This document shows positions 28,588-36,922 of a stretch of 64,000 nucleotides of DNA, piece by piece. Position 1 is the stretch's first letter, and each line of letters starts with the position of its first letter. The translations under genes were made by a program, and so were the position numbers. Under the pieces are notes generated by a model. It was not told the origin of the DNA, did not search any database, and saw only the letters and a program-made list of their open reading frames with translations. The stretch covers positions 1,479,501 to 1,543,500 of the forward strand of contig NZ_CP157875.1 of NCBI RefSeq assembly GCF_040215105.1. The letters run 5' to 3'. Source of the DNA: Aeromonas veronii (GTDB lineage: Bacteria > Pseudomonadota > Gammaproteobacteria > Enterobacterales > Aeromonadaceae).

Positions 28588-29954
28588 CGGGTTACCTCGG
28601 CCACCAGGCGCAGTTGCAGGGCATTGACTTCATCGGGATTCTGGACCGCATAGGGATAATCGGCGCCCGGATCCTCCCCTAGGAACTGGGGACCCAGGAC
28701 CGCGATGGGCACACTCTCAAGGCGTCTGGACGGGGTCAGGGTCTGGCTCCAGTAGATGCCATCGTAGTCCCCGTTGGAGGGACCAACATCCGGGAAGTAG
28801 CGCACATCCATGCTGACCACCTGGCCATCTTGCTGAGTGAGGGAGCCGAAATGCTGCAGGCTCATCAACTCCTGATTGTGGGGCAGGCGCCACGTCTGGA
28901 TGCCGCACAACTTCTGGCTGTTGAGCCATTGACGGTACTCCTCGGTGGAGCAGATGGCATCGCCATCGGGGCAGGCGTAGTCCCGCTCATCCTGGCTCGG
29001 GTGATAGTTGCCAAATTCCCAGGCGAAGACCCGGTGCAGATCCCGCGGGCTGCCCGGATCATCCAGCTTCTTCTCCCAGACGAGGCCGGTGTTGAGATCT
29101 TCCACGCAATCCCACTGGGTGGCACTGTCTGGCAGCGGCTGTCCCTGGCTGTCGAGCTTGCGATAACGCAAGGGGGACTGCTTTAGGCTGGCATCCTGAC
29201 CTGGGTGATCCGCAGGCTCGCTGGTCAGCAGGTAGTCCACCCCGTCCGTGTAGGTGGTGACGCCGCTGGCGGTGACCAGGGCCCTGGGTTGTTGCTGTCT
29301 CAGCACGTCGGCGAGACGGGATTGCAAGCTCAACAGTTCGGGGCTTTGCGCAAAATGTTGGCCAAGTTCGGGCAGCAGGGTCATCAGACCCTGCCAGATC
29401 TGGCGGCGACGTTCATTGGCCGCCACGCCCGGCAGGGTAGTGGCATCGTCGAGGGCGGCCAGCGCCAGTTCGGCGAGGGCCTGGTTGAACGCCTCAAGCT
29501 GGCCGAGGGCGGCCAGATCCTGGCCCGGCTGCAGGGGGGCCAGATCCGCCAGCAGGGCGGTCAGCGCCTGGGCGGGGGGAATGCCGTCACCGATGCGCAC
29601 CTGCAGCAAGGTACTGAGCGGGGTCGGGGTGAGGGTTTGACCATCCAGACGTGCCGCCGGGTGGGTCAGGGTCAGGGCCGCGGCATCCGTCGGGATGAAC
29701 AGCAGCGGGCTGGTCAGCAGGGCGGGAGAGGTGCCGTTCAGCTGGCGGGCACCGGCAGTGCCGCTGACCTCGGGTTCACCGGCATCGCAGCTCTCGTTCT
29801 GGTTGAGGTTGACACAAAGGGTGCCCGCCTGGGGCAGGTTGACCGTCAGGTGATAGTCCGGCGCCGCCAGGGGGGCCTCATCCGTGCCACCACCGCCGCA
29901 GGCGGTGAGCAGGGGCGCCAGCAAGCAGGCCAGCGGGGTCATTCTCATCTTCAT
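28584..29954 (-). CDS. DUF1566-domain lipoprotein
   Basis: A 456-residue lipoprotein. The lipobox LLTAC with C19 is followed by a GGGG spacer. Residues 30-230 form a helical region of no known family. Residues 285-445 are a DUF1566 domain (LNTGLVWEKKLDD, WRLPHNQELMSL, IYWSQTL). AAGGAACAAAG precedes the chosen ATG, and an earlier ATG-like start lies seven codons upstream. It overlaps the next DUF1566 gene and follows the metalloprotease gene by 57 bases. Outer-membrane anchoring is inferred because there is no Asp after the lipid cysteine. Confidence 0.78.
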   Translation of the reverse strand: MKMRMTPLACLLAPLLTACGGGGTDEAPLAAPDYHLTVNLPQAGTLCVNLNQNESCDAGEPEVSGTAGARQLNGTSPALLTSPLLFIPTDAAALTLTHPAARLDGQTLTPTPLSTLLQVRIGDGIPPAQALTALLADLAPLQPGQDLAALGQLEAFNQALAELALAALDDATTLPGVAANERRRQIWQGLMTLLPELGQHFAQSPELLSLQSRLADVLRQQQPRALVTASGVTTYTDGVDYLLTSEPADHPGQDASLKQSPLRYRKLDSQGQPLPDSATQWDCVEDLNTGLVWEKKLDDPGSPRDLHRVFAWEFGNYHPSQDERDYACPDGDAICSTEEYRQWLNSQKLCGIQTWRLPHNQELMSLQHFGSLTQQDGQVVSMDVRYFPDVGPSNGDYDGIYWSQTLTPSRRLESVPIAVLGPQFLGEDPGADYPYAVQNPDEVNALQLRLVAEVTR

Positions 29955-30011
29955 CTTTGTTCCTTGGAGGGGCACCGGCCCCTCGCGCTTGATTAAGGGT
30001 TGATCGGGTCT

Positions 30012-32426
30012 TTAGCCGCGACGGCTCCATCGACGCCAGAACGCCAGCGGCAGCAGCCAGAGCAGATTGAAGGCACCGCCTCCGCTGCTGTCGGGGACGT
30101 TGAAGTGAAGGATGCCGTCATCCGGCAGGGGGATGGGCTCGCCGCACTGGGCACCGATGCGCTGGCTGATGCTCCAGCTGTTGAGACGACCCTGTTTGCC
30201 GGGGGCGTTGTCGACGATCTCCAGGGTCCATTGGCCCGCCAGTGGCTCGCCATTGAACAGGCTCAGAGACTGGAGGGATTGCAGATCGGTCGGGAAGGTC
30301 CCTTTGAGCCGTGGCAGCGGGCTGTGGCCCTTGTCCCAGATCTGCACCCGGGTGCCGGAGGGGGAGTTGAGCCAGATCTCCAGCTCGTCCAGGGCCTCGT
30401 GCTGCAAGTCAATATTCAGCAGCAGCTCGCCACTCACGCGGGCATCGCTTCTGGCCATCACCAGGCTGGCCTGACTCAGTCCCTTCTCGTCGGTGCTCTG
30501 GGCATCCTTGAGGGTCTGGGCCTGGCCGCTCGCCCGGGCGATGACAGGGGTACCGATGGGCAGGCTCAGGGACTGCTGCCATTGACGCTCGCTCGGACTG
30601 GCGCCGGTGAGGCCCAAGGTCAGGGGCAGCTCGGCCACATCGCCACAGGCGAGGGGGCTCTGGGCTTGCAGACGCAGGGTGGTGTTCATGCTGGCCCCCG
30701 CCGCCAGGGTGCTGGTCTGCCACTGATAAGGATCGGCCTGCAAGCCGCTCGGCAGGGCCAGGGTCAGGCTGTGCAGGGTCACCGGGCTGTTGCCCGGGTT
30801 GCTCAAGGTGAGCACCACGGACTGGGGTTGACCCAGTTCGATGGCACTGCCATCGGCCAGGGCCAGGTTGACGGGGGCCTGCAACAGACCGTGCTGGCGG
30901 AACGCCTGCTCCAGATGACGGCCGTAGTGACGGGCCGGATAGAGCCGCTCGGCGGTTTCCACCGTGAGGCGGGCTAGCTGCGGCATCTTGATGGCCGGGC
31001 CCAGGCCGAAGTGGGACTCGATGATCAGACGATCGAATTCATCGCGCGCCGCTTCGCCGTGTTCGGCGACCGAGGCCAGCAGGGCCTGGAACAAGGGGGT
31101 GCCCCAGAGTTGATCGCCGTTGCTGCCGTTGACGGTTCTGTGGGCCGGGTAGGTGTAGTCCGGGTGGTAGCGGGCGCGCATGTCGTCCAGCTGGCGCGGG
31201 GCACGATCGGTGAAACGGGCATCCCAGTTGAATACCAGGGCCGGTTCGAAGTTGCGGCCCGCTTCGCTGCGCTGACGATGGCTGGCGGCCAGATAGTCGC
31301 TGAAGCCCTCGCCGATGGCGCCCCAATCCGCCTCGTCCCCCATGTCCGGCACTATGTGGTGCTGCACCGCATGACCGAACTCGTGCCAGACCACCATGGG
31401 ATCCTCGGCATCGGGCACCCCGCTGCGACCCAGCTCCAGCCTGCGCTCGAAGGGGTCATAGAGGGAGTTGTCCTGATAGCCGGAATCGGTATCGATATCG
31501 ATGGCACCCGGGATGAGATCCGCAAAGCCGAGCGCCTTGATGTGGCGCTGGGCGAGATCCAGGTGGTAGTAGGCATTGATGTCGGCAAAGCCGATATCAT
31601 CCCGGGTCAGGCGAAATGCCTGCGGATTGTCGGCGCTGTAGGGTGCCGTGTTGGGCTCCATGGCATCCACCACCCGGGCGTTGGGGCCGCTCAGTACATA
31701 GTCGCTGCCGCGCAGGGTGACCGGCAGGGCGACCCTGTCCTGATAGGCGGCATCCGCAAGTACCAGGGATTCGTGCCAGACCAGGCTGGCATCTTGCAAC
31801 TGGGTGCGGGGGTCCGGATCGAACACCCGCGCCTCTACGCTGACGTCGCCGGCATCGGCAGGGTCCGTCGGCGTGGTGGTGGCGGCATCGAGCCAGCGAC
31901 CGAGCTCCTGGCTGCCATCACAGCTGGCAAACAGCTGCTGGTAGGCCGCCTTGGCGTTGCCATCCCGATGTTCGCGGATGCGCAGACGCAGGGCCGGCGT
32001 CAGGGTCTCCCCGTCGCGCCAGTACCAGGCCTCCACCGGGCCGAGAGAGTCAATCTCGGCTCCCGCATCCCGCAGGCTGGTGAGCAGGGGATCCAGGTCC
32101 GTGCTGGGATCGCAGCCGGCCTGGGTGCTCTGGAGCGGGCGCAGGTTGTGATAGAGGCGCCAGGGTTTGCCGGCGGCATCGAGGCTGACGGCGGCCTGGG
32201 TGGTGGCCACCGGCAGGCCGTTGACCTGCTGGCGGAAGCTGTAGTGATGGCCGAGCAGGCTGGCCCTGTCATAGTCGGGGGTCAGGGTCACGCCGAGGCG
32301 CTGTTCGAGCCAGGCTTGGGGCGTGGTGGAGAGCGGCGCCTCATCGACATAGATGAGCTCGGCCGCGACGAGGGGCTGGGCGAGCAGGGTGGCCGCCAGC
32401 CAGAGGGCCAGGGAAGAGGGCTTCAT
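30012..32426 (-). CDS. M36-like secreted metalloprotease with P-domain and GlyGly-CTERM tail
   Basis: An 804-residue exported protein. A signal peptide (LALWLAATLLAQPLVA) is followed by an FTP-like propeptide (about 40-130, HHYSFRQQVNGLPVATTQAA). Next comes a zinc protease domain with HEFGH at 348-352 and a probable third ligand E373 in GEGFSD, the M36 fungalysin pattern. Residues about 560-650 look like a CARDB-type beta domain, and about 665-765 form a proprotein convertase P-domain (ELEIWLNSPSGT). The last 25 residues (GGG, hydrophobic helix, RRWSRRG) are a GlyGly-CTERM sorting tag, processed by rhombosortase and type II secretion in related bacteria. It is the third gene of a putative Fur-controlled operon. 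Confidence 0.88.
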   Translation of the reverse strand: MKPSSLALWLAATLLAQPLVAAELIYVDEAPLSTTPQAWLEQRLGVTLTPDYDRASLLGHHYSFRQQVNGLPVATTQAAVSLDAAGKPWRLYHNLRPLQSTQAGCDPSTDLDPLLTSLRDAGAEIDSLGPVEAWYWRDGETLTPALRLRIREHRDGNAKAAYQQLFASCDGSQELGRWLDAATTTPTDPADAGDVSVEARVFDPDPRTQLQDASLVWHESLVLADAAYQDRVALPVTLRGSDYVLSGPNARVVDAMEPNTAPYSADNPQAFRLTRDDIGFADINAYYHLDLAQRHIKALGFADLIPGAIDIDTDSGYQDNSLYDPFERRLELGRSGVPDAEDPMVVWHEFGHAVQHHIVPDMGDEADWGAIGEGFSDYLAASHRQRSEAGRNFEPALVFNWDARFTDRAPRQLDDMRARYHPDYTYPAHRTVNGSNGDQLWGTPLFQALLASVAEHGEAARDEFDRLIIESHFGLGPAIKMPQLARLTVETAERLYPARHYGRHLEQAFRQHGLLQAPVNLALADGSAIELGQPQSVVLTLSNPGNSPVTLHSLTLALPSGLQADPYQWQTSTLAAGASMNTTLRLQAQSPLACGDVAELPLTLGLTGASPSERQWQQSLSLPIGTPVIARASGQAQTLKDAQSTDEKGLSQASLVMARSDARVSGELLLNIDLQHEALDELEIWLNSPSGTRVQIWDKGHSPLPRLKGTFPTDLQSLQSLSLFNGEPLAGQWTLEIVDNAPGKQGRLNSWSISQRIGAQCGEPIPLPDDGILHFNVPDSSGGGAFNLLWLLPLAFWRRWSRRG

Positions 32427-32461
32427 AAATGACTCCAAAACAGGAAGATTGAGTGCTGGCA

Positions 32462-34483
32462 TCAGTGTTTGACTCCGGCCAGATCGAGCAGGAAGGCATA
32501 CTCCTGGGCTGCCCGCTGGGTGGCGGTGTTGGGGTTGGCCAGGTGCCCCCCCTCGAGCTCGGTGTTGAGCAGATAGGGACCCGTCCCCGTGCTGTGGGCA
32601 CGCAGGCGGGCCAGCCACTTGAGGGGTTCCCAGTAGGGGACCTGACTGTCATGCAGGCCTGCTGTCACATAAAGTGGCGGATAGTGAGCCTCATGCAGAT
32701 TGTCATAGGGGCTTAATCGGCGCATGGCAGCATAATCATCGGTATTTGCCGGATTGCCCCACTCCGCATACTCCTGCCGGGTGAGGGGAAGCTCGGGGTC
32801 GGTCATGGTGCCCAGCATGTCGACGAAGGGCACTTGCAGCACGGCACCGGCGAAGCGGGTCGGCGCCTGGTTCAAGGCTGCCGCCACCAGCAGGCCGCCA
32901 GCGCTGCCGCCCATGGCGAACAGTCGGGCCGGATCGATGGCGGGATCCCGGGAGAGGCTCTCGGCCACCGCCAGGAAGTCATCCACGCTGTGCTGCTTTT
33001 GCTGGCCATGGCCTTCCCGATACCAGGGGTCGCCGAGCAGGCCGCCGCCGCGCACATGGGCGATGGCGTAGACGAAGCCGCGATCAAGCAGGCTCAATAC
33101 CCTGGGCTGGTAGTAGGGGCGCATGGGGGTGCCGTAAGCGCCATAGCCGTAGAGCAGCAGCGCCTTGGGGGTGGTGATGTCCTTGCGCCACACCAGGGAG
33201 ACGGGCACCTTGACGCCGTCCTTGCCCACTATCCAGCGTCGCTCGCTCTGATAGGGGGAAGCGACGGCCCGGGTGTCATCGTCCTGCCACTGACCCGAGT
33301 CCAGACTCAGCCAACGCTGGTGCGGCGCCTCGGCCATGCCCTGACGACGAATGAGCACCCCTGTGTCGGCCGGATCCTGGCTGCCCTGGATCCAGGCCGT
33401 GCCGGCGCCCTCGGTCAGGGGGACGCTGTGACGCAGCTTGCCGTCGGCATCCAGCACGTCGAGCCAGTCGTCCCCTTCCTTGCGATATTGCAGCACGGTG
33501 TGGTGCTCAAACAGGCGCCACTTCTCGAGGCTGTGACCCTTGCCGGACCAGAGGGGGCGCCAGGTTTGACTCCCTGCCTCGGTCAGGTTGCCGGCCTGAT
33601 AGAGACCGAGATCCCCATCCAGATTGCTCTTGATGAGCACCCGATCGTCCTGGGTATCCAGGTAGTACTCGAGCCCGCGCTGGCGTTCCTTGATGAGGGT
33701 CGCCTTGCCGTCATCCAGCAGGTATTGCTCCGAGCTGTTGTGGTTGTTGCTCTGCAGGATCAGGTGACGCCGATCCGTGGTGCGGTAGAGGCCGATAAGC
33801 CAGGCGGGATCGGCTTCCTCGTACACCAGGGTCTCCTTGCCGTTCTGCCAGGCTTGCAGTTGCCAGGGGCGCAGGGTGCTGCGCTCGTTGGCCACCGTGT
33901 AGAGGGTCTTGCCGTCCAGGCTCCAGAGCAGATCGCTGGCGCGATGGGGCAGAGTTGCCAGGGTTTTGCCGCTCGCAAGATCCAGCAGGGTGATGCGGTA
34001 ATCCCGATCGCCACGGCTGTCCTCGGCCAGCGCTAGCCAGTGGCCGTTCGGGTGCAGCGCCCAGGCGGCAAGCTCGTAGTAGCCCTCTGCCGGTTGGCGC
34101 GGTGCCAGCCGCTGGCGCGGTTCAGCCTGCTCGTCCGTGCGCTGCCACAGGCTGCCATCGGCGCCCATGCGCCACTGGCTGCCGGCCTGGCTCAACCACG
34201 CCACGGGCATGGGTTCGCCCCTGGCCTGGCGCTGCCACTCCCCTTGCAGGGTCTTGACCAGGGGTTGCAGGTCGGCGAGCCGTTGCTCGGTCCAGCGGTT
34301 CTGCTCGCGCAGCAGGGTCAACAGCTCGGGTGAGCTGCGGCTGTCATCGCGCCAGCCGCCGTAGGGATCGACCCGGGCGATGCTGCCTTTCATCAGTGCG
34401 GGGCGTTCCGGGATGAGCGGCGCCTCTTCCTCGGCCAGGGCCGGGATGGCCAACAGGCTGGCCAGTATCAACAGGCGACGCAT
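32462..34483 (-). CDS. Exported S9 prolyl oligopeptidase, oligopeptidase B-like
   Basis: A 673-residue serine peptidase. An N-terminal beta-propeller (about 70-400) precedes an alpha/beta hydrolase domain with nucleophile S527 in GGSAGG, D612 (LHDSQVPYWEP) and H647 (EGGH). The catalytic domain text (YGYGAYG, AHVRGGG, EYAEWGNP) is that of oligopeptidase B, which cuts short peptides after Arg/Lys. Unlike cytosolic E. coli PtrB, it starts with a signal peptide (RRLLILASLLAIPALA), so a periplasmic location is inferred. Its ATG overlaps the stop of the TonB-receptor gene (ATGA). It probably degrades peptides delivered by that receptor or made by the next gene's protease. Confidence 0.88.
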   Translation of the reverse strand: MRRLLILASLLAIPALAEEEAPLIPERPALMKGSIARVDPYGGWRDDSRSSPELLTLLREQNRWTEQRLADLQPLVKTLQGEWQRQARGEPMPVAWLSQAGSQWRMGADGSLWQRTDEQAEPRQRLAPRQPAEGYYELAAWALHPNGHWLALAEDSRGDRDYRITLLDLASGKTLATLPHRASDLLWSLDGKTLYTVANERSTLRPWQLQAWQNGKETLVYEEADPAWLIGLYRTTDRRHLILQSNNHNSSEQYLLDDGKATLIKERQRGLEYYLDTQDDRVLIKSNLDGDLGLYQAGNLTEAGSQTWRPLWSGKGHSLEKWRLFEHHTVLQYRKEGDDWLDVLDADGKLRHSVPLTEGAGTAWIQGSQDPADTGVLIRRQGMAEAPHQRWLSLDSGQWQDDDTRAVASPYQSERRWIVGKDGVKVPVSLVWRKDITTPKALLLYGYGAYGTPMRPYYQPRVLSLLDRGFVYAIAHVRGGGLLGDPWYREGHGQQKQHSVDDFLAVAESLSRDPAIDPARLFAMGGSAGGLLVAAALNQAPTRFAGAVLQVPFVDMLGTMTDPELPLTRQEYAEWGNPANTDDYAAMRRLSPYDNLHEAHYPPLYVTAGLHDSQVPYWEPLKWLARLRAHSTGTGPYLLNTELEGGHLANPNTATQRAAQEYAFLLDLAGVKH

Positions 34484-36648
34484 CAGAGCCCCACGAAGGT
34501 GTAGCGCAGGCTGGCGCTCAGGGAGCGGCCTGTCTGGGTGAACAGATCGGCGTCGGTACCGGCTTCCAGCCCGGCCACATCCTGATAGCGGGTGTAGCGG
34601 GTGTCGAACAGGTTATCGAGCTTGAGGTTGACCTTGAGGGCATCGGTCACCTGCCAGTCGGCGGTCATCGCCATGCTGAACCAGCCGGCGCTCTTCAAGC
34701 AGTCACCCTGGCTGCTGGTCAGGCTGTTGCTGCAGGTGGGCACACGGTTCATGGCGGCGGCGTAGTCCGCCTGCAGGCCGAGGCTCCAGGCATTGGCCTG
34801 ATAGGTGAGGCGGGTGTTGCCTTCCAGCGGTGTGAGGGTACGCAGGGCCTCGCCCTGACTGTCTTCCCCGTCAACCCAGCCGAGCTTGGTGGCGAGTTCC
34901 CACTCCGGGGTCAGCCAGTAGCTGGCGGCCACTTCGGCGCCCCAGGTCTCGGCCTTGGCCACGTTGCGGTACTGACGCAGGTAGACGCCGTCGCGCAGGC
35001 GCATGCCCACTTCCCGCCAGTCGATGAAGTTGTAGTAACGGTTGTAGAAGAGGGACGGTTTGATGCTCCAGTTCTCCCCCTCGCCGCTGACCCCCCATTC
35101 GAAGCTGTGGCTGGTCTCTTCCTCCAGCTCGGTATTGGCGATGATCTCGAACGGTGGCAGGGCAAAGTAGTGGGGGATGTTGCCGTATACCTTGTCATAG
35201 GAGGGGGCGCGGAAGCCGTTGGCGTAGCTCAGCCAGCTGCGCCACTCCTCGTTGAAGCGATAGCTGGTGGCCAGGCTCGGGGAGAGGTGCCAGCTGTGGT
35301 TTTCGCCATTGCTGCCATCGAGGGGCTTGAGCCACTGGTGATCCATGCGCAGGGTCGGGGTGAACTGCCATTGGCCGAGGGAGGCCACGTCGCTCAGCCA
35401 GACCCCGGCCCGGTCGGTGCGGGCACGGCTGAAGGGGGCGGATTGCTGGGGCTGGGGCACGCCGGCCTCCAGGCTCAGTTTTTCGACCGGCCGCTCGTGG
35501 GTGGTGCGCTCCAGTTCCAGGCCGTAGCTCAGCTTGTGGGCGATATCACCGGTGACGAGATCCCGGCGCACGTCCAGCTCGGTGCCGACCCTGTCTTCGG
35601 TGAAGGTGGCGAGTTCCCGCTCGCTGCGATAGCGGGGATAGCCGCTCAGCAGATCGTTTTGCAGCAGGCTGCGTTTGTTGGCGGTGTTCTTGGAGTGGTT
35701 GCCGTAGGCACTCCAGGTAAAGCTGTCGGCCAGCAGGGTGCCAAGGTCGCTGGCCTCCCAGCCGAGCTTGCCCCCCTGGGTTTTCTGGCTGGCGTTTTCC
35801 CGGTACTGGCGCACCTGCCACTTGCCGTCGGGCTGGGGGACTTCGAGAGGCCCCTGATCCCGCTCGGCATTGTCCTCGAAATAATCGAGTTCGAGGCGCA
35901 GCAGGTGATGGTCGCTTAGCTGGAAGCGGGAGCTGGTGGAGGCACTGAGCCCGTCCAGATCCGCCGGAATGCGGCTCTCGTCATAGTTGGCGGTCTCGTG
36001 CCCCTGCCAGCCGGAGACCCGCAGCAGGTGCTCGGTATCCATGATTCTGGCGGCGCCGGTGGCGCTGAGCTTCTGTTTGTCTGAGCTGCCGTCTTGCAGC
36101 ACCTTGCTGCTGAGGTAGGCATCCTGACCTTGCAGGTAATCTTCCGGCTGCTTGGTGCTGATGACGATGGTACCGCCGATGGCGTCCGAGCCATGCAGGG
36201 ATGACCCCGCGCCCTTGGCGACTTCGATCTGCTTGACGTCATCGAGGTCGAAGCTGAAGCGGCCCACCTTGTCGTTGAGATCGTCGGCGCCGAAGCCGTC
36301 GCTGACCCGGACCCCGTCCTTGATGATCAGCACCCGGTTGCCACCCATGCCGCGGATGATGATGTTCTGGGGCCGGCCAGCGGAGCCGGTGACCGAGACG
36401 CCGGGTTCGTTCTTGAACACGTCGGTGAGTTCGGTCGCCACCTGACGATCCAGGTCTTCCTCGGTGATGACGGTGATGGCACCGGACACGTCGGATAACT
36501 TCTGCTCTATCCGCTGGCCCTTGACCACGATGGTTTCGCGCGCCTTGAGTTCCGGATTCATGTCGGTTGAGTCGATCCTCGCCGGATCGCTGGCAGCCAA
36601 AGCTGTACCGGACAGCAGCATGGGCCAGTAGTGCAGTAGTGTTTTCAT
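34483..36648 (-). CDS. TonB-dependent receptor, hemoglobin/transferrin/lactoferrin type
   Basis: A 721-residue outer-membrane receptor. It has a signal peptide, a TonB box (ETIVVKG, about residue 38), a plug domain (ITEEDLDRQVATELTDVFKN, IIIRGMGGNRVLIIKDGVR), and a 22-strand barrel ending in an aromatic strand. The FRAP motif of haem receptors is at 479-482 (ANGFRAPSYDKVYG). The partner NPNL motif is altered to NTEL, and a histidine (PHYFAL) lies between them, as in haem receptors. Two Fur-like boxes lie upstream, so iron repression is inferred. The ligand may be haem, hemoglobin or another iron protein. Confidence 0.9.
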   Translation of the reverse strand: MKTLLHYWPMLLSGTALAASDPARIDSTDMNPELKARETIVVKGQRIEQKLSDVSGAITVITEEDLDRQVATELTDVFKNEPGVSVTGSAGRPQNIIIRGMGGNRVLIIKDGVRVSDGFGADDLNDKVGRFSFDLDDVKQIEVAKGAGSSLHGSDAIGGTIVISTKQPEDYLQGQDAYLSSKVLQDGSSDKQKLSATGAARIMDTEHLLRVSGWQGHETANYDESRIPADLDGLSASTSSRFQLSDHHLLRLELDYFEDNAERDQGPLEVPQPDGKWQVRQYRENASQKTQGGKLGWEASDLGTLLADSFTWSAYGNHSKNTANKRSLLQNDLLSGYPRYRSERELATFTEDRVGTELDVRRDLVTGDIAHKLSYGLELERTTHERPVEKLSLEAGVPQPQQSAPFSRARTDRAGVWLSDVASLGQWQFTPTLRMDHQWLKPLDGSNGENHSWHLSPSLATSYRFNEEWRSWLSYANGFRAPSYDKVYGNIPHYFALPPFEIIANTELEEETSHSFEWGVSGEGENWSIKPSLFYNRYYNFIDWREVGMRLRDGVYLRQYRNVAKAETWGAEVAASYWLTPEWELATKLGWVDGEDSQGEALRTLTPLEGNTRLTYQANAWSLGLQADYAAAMNRVPTCSNSLTSSQGDCLKSAGWFSMAMTADWQVTDALKVNLKLDNLFDTRYTRYQDVAGLEAGTDADLFTQTGRSLSASLRYTFVGL

Positions 36649-36649
36649 T

Positions 36650-36736
36650 GTTGATAATGATTGTTATTTAAGCCTGAAGGGCGCGGATTATTGCAGATGA
36701 ATCTTTTTAGTTCAATGATTGATAATCATTATCATT
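36650..36736 (-). promoter_or_regulatory. Fur-like boxes upstream of the TonB-receptor operon
   Basis: Around 36714-36736, AATGATTGATAATCATT and TGATAATCATTATCA are overlapping palindromes built of the GATAAT/ATTATC units of Fur boxes. A second, weaker copy (TTGATAATGATTGTTATT) lies at 36650-36667, right against the start codon. Iron-dependent repression of the five-gene operon is inferred. Confidence 0.8.
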
Positions 36737-36881
36737 TTGTTTTTATGATCTTGATCGGATTGGACTTTTTCTGACTGATAACTCATTAGTGGTTGATGAG
36801 GTATTCCGGATGGAAATCGAAAAGCAGCGCAAACGTCTGCGGGACAGAAGGGGAAAGGTGGGCCCGGGAGGCCATAAAAAA

Positions 36882-36900
36882 GCCCGCCATGAAGGCGGGC
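36882..36900 (-). terminator. Terminator after yejM
   Basis: GCCCGCC/GGCGGGC stem with a 5-base loop. On the minus strand it is followed by TTTTTT, 23 bases past the yejM-like stop. Confidence 0.9.
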
Positions 36901-36922
36901 CTGGTGACACTTATCGCATCGA

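Noticed and set aside
31011..32432. Long antisense open frame opposite the metalloprotease
   Set aside because: The metalloprotease frame has clear motifs and the antisense product has none.
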